From Diphasiastrum complanatum (lineage: Eukaryota; Streptophyta; Lycopodiopsida; Lycopodiales; Lycopodiaceae): 64,000 nt of DNA. A program made the translations under genes and the position numbers. The stretch is from contig MU831970.1 of assembly GCA_029204225.1 (NCBI GenBank), forward strand, positions 1-64,000. Direction: 5' to 3'. Positions within the stretch are counted from its first letter, which is position 1. Each line of letters opens with the position of its first letter. Shown in pieces: positions 1 through 10,223 of the stretch. The notes beneath the pieces were generated by a model. It was not told where the DNA came from. It made no database searches and saw only the letters and a program-made list of their open reading frames with translations.

Positions 1-41
1 CCTTTTATAATGTGAACTGTACCCATATATGTATTCTGCAG

Positions 42-293
42 GAGGCATTGTGAACAATACTTTACGCCCACCTATACCAAATTGGTGCGATCCTGCATGG
101 AAATCCTTGATGGAAAGGTGTTGGGCCAGCAGATCCAGCAAGCCGCCCATCATTTGCTGATATTGTGAATGAGCTAAGGGCAATGACTGAATCTCTCCCA
201 ACCAAAGACTCAAAGACCTGCACAGACTTTCCACTTATGAGTGCAGTTGCAAAGTCCTCTGTGATGTCCACAATTACTAAGGGTCAGATCTAA
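42..293 (+). CDS. Last exon of a Raf-like MAPKKK-type protein kinase, with a 1-nt frameshift
   Basis: The exon follows a good splice acceptor (TTCTGCAG at 34-41) and runs to a TAA at 291-293. Read from base 44 it gives [20 protein letters not shown], then SLMERCWAS. After a shift of one base it gives [18 protein letters not shown] and a short tail ending in KGQI. This is the C-terminal lobe (subdomains X-XI, with the W-x-x-L-M-x-x-C-W and RPSF signatures) of plant Raf-like kinases, which phosphorylate Ser/Thr in cytosolic signalling. The frame break lies at about 129-132, where one extra A separates CWAS from DPASRPSF. It is either a real lesion, making this a pseudogene, or a sequencing error. 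The rest of the kinase lies to the left of the window. Confidence 0.75.
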
Positions 294-938
294 GTCTAGA
301 GTCTAAAAAAAAACAAACGACTAGTGGGTGCCTATTGATTAGGACATTCACCTTGGAAAGAACTTTTTCTTTTGCACTTGCTGAGAACAGCCGCAAAGCA
401 AAAGGTTGCTTTCATGAGGTTGAATCGTCAGTATTTGATTGTGTGGTGGAAAATTTATGCACTTTATGATTGGCGGTTTGATGAATTAAAATCCAATTTA
501 CTTTCTTTTGTGCAGAGTTCATAGTTCATATTGAAGATAGGGTCTTTGAACACTTTTGCCAGTGCACATCAACAACGTATTAATAGCCTCAAAGTTTTTG
601 CATGAAGCTTTGAGAACTCTTATCTAGTTGGATTTGAGAATCTTGAATGCTGCAGATGTATAGAACAAATGATTATTACATATTAGTCTCATGCTGTAGT
701 CTGGAGGTAAGATTATTATATTCTTGGCAGTTTTTTGACATTAACTGCCACAAATTGGAGCTATGAGCATATAGCTTGGACATTTATTGCATACAAAGCT
801 AAATTAAATTACAGTTGACTTGAAAGACTTTCTTCCTTGCAGCACTTCATCTCGCAATAGTAATCAGCTGAGTTTTGTTGGAGTTAGGGCTAAGCGTAGC
901 TAAATCTCAACGTGTTATTCAATAAGATGTGTGTGATC
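294..938. other. 3' flank of the kinase gene, no gene seen
   Basis: AT-rich sequence with no convincing coding frame or repeat. It probably holds the 3' untranslated region of the kinase. Confidence 0.4.
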
Positions 939-1119
939 CTTAGTTGCCCGTTCCGGAACGGAAGAACGCGTTCCAGAACGCGTTCCGTTCCGGAACGATG
1001 CCCTCAAAAAAAAATAATTAAAATAATTAAATTTTATATGAATATCGTTCCGACCAGGAATGTCCGGAACGTACGGAACACAACGTTCCGACTTATTTTG
1101 GTCAGAACGGGCTTCTAAG
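939..1119. mobile_element. 181-bp hAT-type MITE with GTTCCG/CGGAAC terminal word
   Basis: The element is flanked by the perfect 8-bp duplication GTGTGATC (931-938 and 1120-1127). It begins CTTAGTTGCCCGTTC, and its right end read inward is CTTAGAAGCCCGTTC, a 15-bp terminal inverted repeat with two mismatches. Both ends are dense with the hexamer GTTCCG or its complement. The centre is a short AT-rich spacer. There is no coding capacity. The 8-bp target duplication is typical of the hAT superfamily, so an autonomous hAT presumably mobilised it. Confidence 0.85.
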
Positions 1120-3771
1120 GTGTGATCCATGATTCCTTCTTATGTACAAGACTTGGCTAAAGGTGCTAATAGATTGTACGTTATAGTATGATATGTGTTG
1201 TGTATCATTGTAGGTTCTACATGTGCATGATGTATGATAATTACTGGGACCGAACGAGAAACAAAGTACCTGCCCTTCACTAGAGTCTAGAACCTAAAAC
1301 ATCTTGGAATTTTTTCTCTAAATTGGTTTCAACTCACATAATTAATGATTACTATTTCCACAGTTGGTACTACTGCTTCAGCTCACTTACTCTTCGGTTG
1401 ATGTGCTGGCTAAGATTGATGCCTGAGATTTGAGTGTGCACAAAGATCTTTTGTGACAATGTATGACCTGGATTCATGCTGTACTCTTGTATCACTCCCA
1501 TCGTAGAATCTTTAATAGTCTTACGCCTCTACAGGACATAACCATTTTTTCAGGGCATGAAAGGCCTGTCAGTTACAGTCTTACAACTGTACATCTGCAA
1601 TTCCCCAAAAACTTCTAGTTTGTACGTGCATTTCCATTAAATCTTTGGTTGTATTTTTTATTAGAGAGTAGATTTAAAAAACCAAACAGGTCTCTGTCTT
1701 GGATATTGCCTATGTCGTTTGTTCCCCCCTTGAATTTCTTCTAAGAAACATTGGGTCGCCAATAAGCCGTTTACCATAGCAATCTGCTTCTGCGCGTGTT
1801 TTTGCTCGCACAATACTTCTAAAAACTTTTGTAGCTTCTTTCTGTCCCCATTCATGAGCTTGTAGGTATACTTTCCTAGCTTCTTTGCCTGTAAGCAATG
1901 TCCTCGTTTAATCTTATCAATTCATGCTATGTTTGTAAGTCAAACTTTAAGGACATATGATCCGACTCTGGCTGTAAGTCTTTGATTTAGAAGTCTTTGA
2001 TTTAGAAATTGTAGATATCTCCCACAATTAATTAATTGGAGATAATGTGATCAATCACAATTATTTTGAGAGCACTGTGAGTAGATCCTCTACAACTGCT
2101 GAAATATTTCATCCTGTTAAGAATCATTGAATCAAAATAATTGCACAAAGAGATCAGGTGCCTACATCATTTTGTAATTGCACATTTTTTTGAAGGTTTG
2201 ATAAATCTTCTTCCTCCACAAATAATACTGGGTCTCTTGCTCTGCCTTTCTGAACTAGAAGTTTGGACATGAAAGTCTCCCTTTAGATGATGGATCCTCT
2301 CCCAAATTTTATACCTATCTTCTAACTTTTATGGAAATTCTTCGAGTTTTTGAAGCAAGCCGTTTGATGTTGCAAAGTAATAGCTTAACATGATTTATTT
2401 CTAATCAAATTTCTCGATAAAAAAGGCATACCTTCTGTACTTCAATACAGGCTAAGCATTTTCTGGGCAAATGGGACAAAGCATTACCGCCATGATCCCA
2501 TGTTGCTCTCTGCAATACTAATAAAAAATGGTTCGTGTTGAGAGAATGCAAATATGAGTGTGTGAGAGAAAGAGATTTAGTGTGTTAGTGATAGATTTTG
2601 TTTGATTGAGAGCTTTACCCCACACTGCTTAGTTGCATAGTTATATCTTTAAGGCCTTATTAAGGGTGAAATTATGAGGATACAACTGTAGTTGGAGCCA
2701 CTCCTTCAATCAATCTACAGAATATATTACATGTTTCATTCTTTGACTGATAATTCAAACTCAATCAATGAAGGAAGCTTTTCTTCCATTTGATTGATTA
2801 AAAAGGACATCAAAGGCATTCTCTTGATAATATGCACAAATAAAAGCATCCTGAAGGAAATGTTGAATTTTTATTTGGATCCACATTGATGCCTCTTTTG
2901 TAACTCTTGTCAATCGCCTGCCCTTGTTAGCTAACATATGCCTCTTAAAATTCCAACAGTTAAAAATAAGTTCATATGTCAAAAACCAATGAGGGTTTTC
3001 TAAACACCCATCTATTCTAACAATCACCTCTTCTGTCTTGTAAAGCTTCTTAGTGATATGGAACCTAAAGCCTATTGTCATTTCATGTATGTTCAAACTT
3101 TTCTCTTGCTTAATCTGTTGTGAATGTCAAATGATTTACATTGGTATGCTCACCTGCATTTTATAAATTTATGATTAGTAGTTAGAATCAAAGATAACTA
3201 AAAGATGAGAAAGAGGAAAGTAGAAGTTAGAAACTTATTACTTGGGAAATCTTGCATTCTATATAGAAATTTATGTTCCATCTTGTTGTTGTTTGAATCC
3301 TAGAAACTCATTCTATACCTTTTGTTGTAGAAATGTTTAAATTTGAATTCAAATTTTTTGATAAAAAAAAGTCAAGAATTTTTTATATATTTTGACCATT
3401 TTGTAAATGATCGATCTTGTAGTTTTACACTAACGGTCTGACAAGCTATCCAACAATTGGAATCACAAGAGATAAACCGTAATTAAAACTAAAGGAAAAG
3501 ACAATACATATAGTTAAGCACTAACTTTCAGGGGGTACTGCTGCATGGCAAACTGGTCTCCATTGCAAGACAATTGTCCCGACTCACTAACTCGATTGCC
3601 ATCGACATGACGCTCGTCACTGTAGCATTCACCAAAAATTTTAAAAATGCTATTTATAGGCAACAATGGATCAACTAGAAATGATGGAAACAAACTGGGC
3701 ATATTATTCCAGCACTCTCCCTTAAATCCTGGTTTATTTTACATACACTAAGTTCTTCTCTAAAACTTATT

Positions 3772-3773
<2 letters not shown>
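1120..3773. other. Intergenic, no supported gene
   Basis: AT-rich sequence with scattered short ORFs. The longest, 2761-3096 on the minus strand (111 codons), has no motif I recognise, so I do not call it a gene. No splice-flanked exon series was seen. Confidence 0.4.
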
Positions 3774-3844
<71 letters not shown>

Positions 3845-3857
3845 GCGCGCGCGCGCG
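3774..3857. repeat. Compound microsatellite (CT)n(AC)n(GC)n
   Basis: About 50 bp of CT runs directly into about 20 bp of AC and then about 13 bp of GC, each tract uninterrupted. Confidence 0.95.
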
Positions 3858-3963
3858 ACACACATCCATGCAAATCCCCCAAAGGATCCATGTAGGTCCC
3901 TATAGGGTGCAACAAGTCCATCCATTCCCACTCTTCTCTCTTAAAAATTAGACTCTTGCATGT

Positions 3964-4030
3964 CAATGGTGTGATGTGACGGTAGAGTTGTGTGAGATTG
4001 GCCACCCAAGTTCAAACCCCGCCCACACAT
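3964..4030 (+). repeat. Possible tRNA-derived SINE head
   Basis: An A-box-like stretch near 3970-3982 (TGATGTGACGG) lies about 30 bp before the perfect B-box match GTTCAAACC at 4010-4018, the spacing of an internal Pol III promoter. A partial echo follows at about 4076-4125 with a second B-box-like GTTCGAGCT. No tail or target duplication was delimited, so the call is tentative. Confidence 0.3.
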
Positions 4031-4150
4031 GGGTCGTGTCCGAAAAATCAAATAAAATTAGAGCTCTTGTTTGTCATGGCGTGAGTATGTGAGAAGTAAG
4101 GATGCTAAGGAAGTTCGAGCTCACTTGGATATCCATCCAAACTTGAGGGG

Positions 4151-4152
<2 letters not shown>

Positions 4153-4216
<64 letters not shown>
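4153..4216. repeat. (CT)n microsatellite
   Basis: About 64 bp of uninterrupted CT, ending in a short C run. Confidence 0.95.
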
Positions 4217-4218
<2 letters not shown>

Positions 4219-5758
4219 CCCAAAAAAGGCCCTCTATTCCCTCCTCTTTTTGGGTCACCCCTTTTCCTTTTCAGTACTGACACACTCAAATTGAACCACA
4301 AAATTTCAAAAAGCAAAACCTGGTTAAGGCACATTCACAAGATCACCTTTATTCTTTCAAGTCTTCAAGCAAGTTGGATCTTTGAATTTTTGCGAGTTAA
4401 GTTTTGTTCCATGCCAAAAGAATATTCTTGGGAAGCATTGTTTTATTTTTAATTTTTATAGAGCAGGAAAAAAAAACATGTTCCAAATAAATTTTTTAAA
4501 TAAATTGGAACATGTTTGGAATGATGTCTTGTGTGATACAGCAGTATGGTATGAAACAAACAGAAAGAGAGACACCCAATTTATTTTTAACCAGTTTTGG
4601 ATTTGATTGTGCTCAGTACTTGTAATGTCTGCTGAGCAATACAAAGTTCCTCATCTGTTGGCACTACTAAAACTTTAATCTTTGAGTCTGCACTTTGAAT
4701 TTCTCTTTTTTCTTTTGCATCCTGGTTGTTCTTCTTTTCGTCCAAGGAAATTCCAAAAGCATCAAACCCTTGGCAAACCATTGATCGAATCGGCACAGAA
4801 TTCTCACCAATACCCGCAGTAAAGACAAGAGCATCCACTTTGCCTTCAAGATGAACAAGATATGCACCTAAATATTTTCTGATCCGATGCACAAAAATAT
4901 CCACAGCCAGTTTGTGTTTCTCACTCCCTGCCTTTGCAGCATCCCACACCACTCTCATATCCTTATCACCAATTTGAAAAACCCCCAGGTCTACACCCCA
5001 CTTCAAGTAGCCATCACTAAGCCTTCCAGTGGAGTAACACCCATAGTAGTATCTATGCACTTACCTTCCCGAATAGCAGCCATACTTGCTCCTGCCCCCA
5101 GGTGACAGATAATGATGTTAAGGCTGTCTTTTGACTTACGTAACAGACTAGCACTTTCATCAAGGACAAATTGGTAGCTCGTCCCATGAAATCCATAGCG
5201 CCTCACTCCAAGTTCCTTATAAAGAGTAAGAGGGAGAGCATACATGTATGCATAAGGAGGCAATGTGGAATGAAATGAGGTATCAAACACAGCAACTTGA
5301 GGACATTTGATGAGCTCTTCTGCAGCTTTTATGCCCTGCAAGTAATAAAAAAATCACTCTCAACAAAAGTTTAAGAGACTACACAGTACCACATCTTTAA
5401 ATCCATAAACTAAGAACTATTTCATTCAGTTCACTGCTTCCTGAGCATGCAGCAATGTAAGCTCTTCAAGTCGATTGTCTAAGACTTTGCGGTTGGATTC
5501 CATAAGGTTGAAGATTGCACATCTCCGTTGTTATGCTGGGTATCATCTTAGAAATAACATCGATAAATCTACTAGTCAAACTTATGTTCTTAAAACTTGC
5601 AAAATATCCTCTAAACTCAGTAAATGGCTGAACTAGTCACAAAATTGATACATTTAACATGAAAAATGTACACATTATTCATTCTCTTGCAACAAGCAAT
5701 GATGCATTCATAAAGCAACAATCAGACCCCATAGTCAGTCCAAGTTTGTTTGAATTAC

Positions 5759-5974
5759 CTCCAGATTTGTGGGATTGTGAAGAGGAGCCAGTGGAACAGC
5801 TTCTCCAATAGCCTGTTTCACACTATCAGTAACAAGTGCAGGTTTTGTAAGTGCTTCTCCTCCATGGGCAACTCTGTGTCCTACGGTGCAGATGTTGCTG
5901 GAGGAACCCCTGTCCACATGAAGAAGCTCCCAGACTTTATTCAAGCCAATTCTGTGATTGCTTACATTGATCCC
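5759..5974 (-). pseudogene. Acetate kinase internal exon (GHRVAHGGE)
   Basis: This 216-nt exon is open throughout, starts in phase 0 after acceptor TGTGCAG and ends in phase 0 at donor GAG|GTAATT. It encodes the substrate-binding GHRVAHGGE loop and PLAPLHNPTNLE. It joins in frame to GIKAAEEL at the start of the next exon (5335), so the original splicing can still be read. Confidence 0.85.
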
Positions 5975-6092
5975 CTGCACATAGACCTTACAAATTAGGC
6001 TTCAAAAGCTGTTAACAAATGCAGACAACAATTTTTGTAATGTACGAACAATGTCATGGCAATGAAGAAAAATCTAGCAAAGTTTTCAGTTC

Positions 6093-6230
6093 ATTGTTGG
6101 GGGGATTACACCATGAGGTCATACAGCCCCATGGGCTTTGGCGCATAAAGAGCATTTACTTATAAAGCCCATCGGCTTTGGAGCATAAACGGCCCTATGC
6201 CAATAGTGCCTTGGGGCTCTCAGTGCCCAA
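6093..6230. repeat. Possible small insertion in an acetate kinase intron
   Basis: The segment starts TGTTGGGG and ends CCCAACA, a 7-bp inverted repeat. It holds two copies of a unit reading approximately CCCATSGGCTTTGGMGCATAA, about 35 bp apart. No target duplication was found, so it could be a MITE or part of a degraded LTR. Confidence 0.25.
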
Positions 6231-6659
6231 CAGATCCATGACATGTTGCCTGTTTACAAAGCCAAGTCCTGTTTCGGGTGGGGACTTTACGAATTTATTA
6301 ACCTCTTCCCTCAGGCTTCACCCTCTGGCAGGGATATTCACACCAAGATAGTGAAGGACTAGATATGTTATGTATCCACGAATCCTCTTAAGCAGAAGGG
6401 AAGAAGCAGAAGAAACTGATTTGAGTCTTTTGCATGTATGATCAAGCAACACTAGGATTTCCACACCTCAAGTTTGACGTTGCAACCATCCTTTGGGATG
6501 TTCCAATGCTTTCTACTACACCACGCAACAGGCATTTTGCTGACTTGTCCAGATTGTACAATGCATACCTGAACCAGTCAACATGTATATCTATTTGTGA
6601 GATTGGAATGTACCCAAATTCACAAATTTAGTATGAGAAGTCGGTGATGTCATTAGGTA

Positions 6660-8560
6660 AAGCTTAGAAAAAGCATACATGCAATGAAAAAAGTCAAAGG
6701 ATCCATATAAAAACAATAATACAGAATTCAAAAAAAAAAAATATGTTACTAGACAGCACTACTTATGTCTCATTATTACCCAAGCATAAGTGGCTATCTA
6801 GGTTTCAAAGGAATCTGGATTCTCTTGGGTAGGACCAATGCTCACTAAGAAGCAAATGACAATCAACAACCTAAATCTCGTTTATATCTATCAGAGATGC
6901 AAGCCTCTGGAACACGTTCTAGGGAACCCGATAAGTTGGCTTTTTTGGTTTTTTGTTGGTCTCTTCTAATTTTTATTGGTTTTAGGCCCTAGGGTAATTC
7001 ATTGGTTACTGGTTTCTAATGGTCTCTATTTTTTGTTTTTATTTTTTTACAAAGTTTTATGGTTAAAAATTAAAAAAATGAAATTCAGACAACAGTTCGC
7101 TATCCAAATCACTCACGTTCCGGGTTGTAGTGGAAGACACTCCGTTGCAACTATGATATGTATTATGTACCCATAAGGGGATCCCAAATTTAGCTGTTTG
7201 TCTATTTATGTTTTTGGATTTTTAGTGCTTTAACTAGTTTTAGATGCTATTGAATTTTTTTAGGGCTTAAATTATGTTCTTTTAGGGCTTAAAAACTATT
7301 TTTTACTTGTGATTTTTTAGCTCAAAAAGTTAAAAAGAAAAAGGTGCTTTAAAATGTTCAAACAATTGTTCATTTTTTTGCCCAATTGGAATGTTTTTTT
7401 GTGAGGTAACCGATTCAAGTCGGCCGATTCGAATCGGACCGATTCTTTGTTTGAATCGGTGATCCGTGCAACATTGCTGCGAATTGCCATTCCCTGCAGT
7501 GAATCGGAAAAAAAAAGGTGTTGCGTCTCCTTACCTCTGGTTCTTGTGCATGTTTCAATGTCACGGCATGACTCTAATGATTCTCAATGTGGGGGAAAAA
7601 GTAGCAGCATTAATTTTCAAGAGGGAGGTAGGGATTGTAGGTCTGACAGTTGAAGTACATTTTCAAGAGAAGCTTGAAGAATGATGCCCTTAGGTTGAGA
7701 GAGACAGACAGGTTTGTAAAGATTGGAGATAAGAAGAAGGATAGGCTGGAAGATGGTTCAATAATGAGGCAGAAAAACCTACTGTACAAAGGTTTTAGTT
7801 TCTGGAAGAAAGAAGACAAAAAGGGCGTGAAGACATGTAGGGCTGGATGGAAGATGATGATAAACTCCTGGGAGCATCAGAAAGGAGAGATACAAGGGGC
7901 ATGGAAGATCAAAAAATTAGGTCCATTCATGGATCTTGGCGTAATAGTCAAGCATGCGTTCCAAAATTTCCACTAGGAAAAGAGCTCCTTAAACTCTTAA
8001 GTGTACAAGATTTGAACTTGAGCAGACTGGAAGTGAGCTAAAAAAGGAGCAGCGGGGATAAAGAGATTTATCACCCATGTATTCAGCTTGAGAAAAGAAG
8101 AAAGAGAATAATGCAGGGTGAGGCATGGAGAGAAACTTGGAGAGAGGGCTTGAGAAAAAGAGTTAGAGATTACTAAAGGAAGATGCAACATCAATTATAG
8201 TTGGAAAGGGAATCAGAGGCTCGCAGAGAGAGGATAAGGGCAGAAGTGAGAAAAAGGCAGTTGAGGAGTCAATATGACTTTTTGGAGAGCTAAACAAGTT
8301 TCTAAATACAACTATTGTCTTAGTGATGTGTCCATGCGCATTGCTACAAATGTTGCCAAACCTTACTATTGAAAGACTTGGACTTATTATCCCTTCTTCT
8401 TCTCCAAACATGCACATAAAAGATCATAGGCTCTGTACAAAACAAAATGGAGTTTCCATTAGGTGTATAGAATGTTGATCCCAGTTGGGTCATAACTTTG
8501 GTATTAACAAAAAAATGGCATCCATTTTGTGCGAATGGCATCTCACCTAATTGCCTAGAA
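6660..8560. other. Non-coding region with hAT-like end fragments
   Basis: No gene is seen. The sequence TTGCAACTATG at 7145-7155 equals the right tip of the hAT-A family, and the segment 7411-7470 is rich in CGATTC/GAATCG, including the perfect 14-bp palindrome CCGATTCGAATCGG at 7424-7437, followed by GTGCAACATTG, a near copy of the same tip. No target duplications were found, so these are relics at best. The open frame at 7650-7976 has no recognisable motif. Confidence 0.4.
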
Positions 8561-8566
8561 TTGGAC

Positions 8567-8775
8567 CTGAAACTACTGGAATCATAATCTTCTTCTTTTT
8601 TCTCTTTCTACTGATACCCATATTGCATATATTTTTTTGCCAAAAAACAATGAATTGGACTTCCCAACTACTTGTCCTAAACCCTAAACCCTAATTGCAC
8701 CAAGCCATAAACCCAAAACTACTGGAATTGTAACTTTTTTTTTTCTTTCCACTGATACCCATATTGCATGTATAT
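8567..8775. repeat. Direct repeat of about 60 bp, 150 bp apart, around a telomere-like motif
   Basis: Two copies (about 8567-8630 and 8717-8775) each run from AAACTACTGGAAT through a pyrimidine run to ACTGATACCCATATTGCAT. The 3' half is the inner subterminal sequence of the hAT-A family in reverse orientation. Between them at 8675-8694 are about 2.5 copies of CCCTAAA. Confidence 0.6.
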
Positions 8776-8907
8776 TTTGAAAAAAAAAATCAAAAAATCA
8801 AAAAACGTGTTGCTGAAAAACTCGCAAATCACTAGTTTTTTGGGCCAACGATTCGGATATACATACATAATACATACACACACACACACACACAATGTGT
8901 GTAATAT

Positions 8908-9620
8908 CATAGTTGCAATCAGTGTTCCGGATCTCAATTCGAGATTTCTCGGAATGGAAATTTTTTGTGGACAATAATCATAGAACCCACGGTTCTCAGA
9001 ACTGTGGGTCTTAGGAACCGTGGGGTGAACCGTGGTACAGTTCCTCTATTTAATTAAATAGATAATTAATTAATTAATTACCAAATTCACAGATTTCACA
9101 GATGATACAGATTTGACAGATGATTTGACAGATTTCACAGATTTCACATGATGTACAGATGATTTGACAGATGATACAGATGATTGACAGATTTCACAGA
9201 TGATTTCACAGAATTCACAGATTTCACATATTTTTTTGGCCCTTTTTTTGCATATTTAAGGTTATTTTTTTGGGGGGGGACACTTAAAAAAATAATTAAT
9301 CAGTACGGTTCACCACGGTTCTGGGCAAAACATTTTAAGAACCGTACGGTTCACTGTTTCTCAGAACCGTGGTGAACCGATAACGGTTCATTAATTCTAT
9401 GACAATAATATGGGTATCAGATTAAAGGTTTTTTAAGAGCAATAGACTTATAGCTTGCCATGAGTTTCAGGAATAATGTGGTCCAGTTTTGGGCAATTAA
9501 GTGTCTGCAGAGAACCATATCAAACATTTGTCTCTCTGTATATCTGAAATGAAATCATACGAAACCATATTGAACCACGACAAACTGATAGATGTGGCTC
9601 ATGTAGATTGGCCAAAAGTT
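8908..9620 (+). mobile_element. hAT-A family left-end relic, split by a MITE
   Basis: The segment starts with the tip CATAGTTGCAA, then a degenerate word zone, then GAAATTTTTTGTGGACAATA and, after the inserted MITE, ATGGGTATCAGATTAAAG. The same order occurs at the left end of the complete hAT-A element (44949 onward). Similarity fades beyond about 9600 and no right end or target duplication was identified. Confidence 0.6.
8979..9401. mobile_element. 423-bp hAT-type MITE with GGTTC/GAACC terminal word
   Basis: It is bounded by the perfect 8-bp duplication ACAATAAT (8971-8978 and 9402-9409). Tips are CATAGAACCC and, read inward from the right, CATAGAATTA. Both ends are filled with GGTTC and GAACC, mostly as ACGGTTC or GAACCGT. 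The centre (about 9084-9230) is a degenerate minisatellite built of TTCACAGA and TGACAGATGATT. There is no coding capacity. Confidence 0.88.
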
Positions 9621-9771
9621 GGCACTCAAAGGGCTCATTAATCAATTGTGTGTGAGCTTTACACATCCAAGATTTTGCATTTGATGTACTCATAATTTGT
9701 TGAGTTCATTTACGTTCTTGTAGCAAGCTTTGAGATTAGTTAGGGTCTACCTCTATAATCTGGGTGCTTAT

Positions 9772-10195
9772 TATAAGGGAAGCTCCTACTTGCAAATCCT
9801 AAACACAAAAGGATAACACACTGTGGAGAAACCACCCAACCAAGTAGAACCATCCAATCAATCTCTAGAAGCCTCACCCCCAAGCCAAGGAACAAGAAGC
9901 ATGAATGTAGAGTGAGAGCCTGACAATGAATCAAGAACCATGATGAGGAGTAGGGCGAGTTTGGACCCCTTATATAGAGCCTAATGCATCCTGGGCACAT
10001 AGCCATGCATAGCCCTATGTTCCCTATACATAGATTCACCTAGAATAGAGTCCTATGCATGGACCAACTATTCATAGAATTGTTATTGTTAACTCTACAC
10101 ATGCATACATTGTCTCATAAGCTTGTTTCACTGGAGTACCGTGTATCCAAGACTAGGAGTATACTGTATCCTATGTACTAGTCATGGACATAACA
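9772..10195 (-). repeat. gypsy-1 3' LTR, internally deleted
   Basis: Read on the minus strand it begins TGTTATGTCCATG and ends CCTTATA. It is 424 bp against 525 bp for its partner. Nearly all the difference is one missing block of about 90-100 bp next to CTCATA/AGCTTG. The partner and a related solo LTR at 38731 both keep that block. Confidence 0.93.
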
Positions 10196-10206
10196 TTCTT
10201 CCCTCC
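10196..10206 (-). other. gypsy-1 polypurine tract
   Basis: GGAGGGAAGAA on the minus strand, immediately before the 3' LTR, the usual priming site for plus-strand DNA synthesis. Confidence 0.85.
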
Positions 10207-10223
10207 TTAAACTGTTTCTATCC

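Larger units (their letters stand above)
4587..6568 (-). pseudogene. Acetate kinase, spliced, broken at the catalytic arginine
   Basis: Acetate kinase interconverts acetate plus ATP and acetyl phosphate plus ADP. Minus-strand pieces are: an exon starting at 6568 (YALYNLDKSAKCLLRGVVES, matching the N-terminal ASKHA-fold strand); exon 5975-5759 with GHRVAHGGE and PLAPLHNP, bounded by TGTGCAG and GTAATT; and 5335-4587 with [53 protein letters not shown] and VPTDEEL. The last ends at a stop at the family's usual C-terminus. Lesions: where TRSGD is expected after LVM, the arginine codon is TGA (5003-5005); one base is missing just after; and about 30 codons usually found before the DMR motif are absent. 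The N-terminal NAGSSS exon was not found. Introns exclude a bacterial contaminant. The copy is almost certainly inactive, though a functional paralogue may exist elsewhere. Confidence 0.85.

Noticed and set aside
2761-3096. 111-codon minus-strand open frame as a gene
   Set aside because: No recognisable motif, AT-rich composition, no splice or promoter context; chance ORF cannot be excluded.
3675-4005. Arg/Val-Cys rich minus-strand frames
   Set aside because: Translations of the compound CT-AC-GC microsatellite.
4587-5980. Acetate kinase as bacterial contamination
   Set aside because: Coding pieces are separated by introns with GT-AG ends and set in plant transposon-rich DNA.
7650-7976. 108-codon basic open frame as a gene
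   Set aside because: Lysine-rich composition follows from purine-rich DNA; no family motif and no neighbouring exons.
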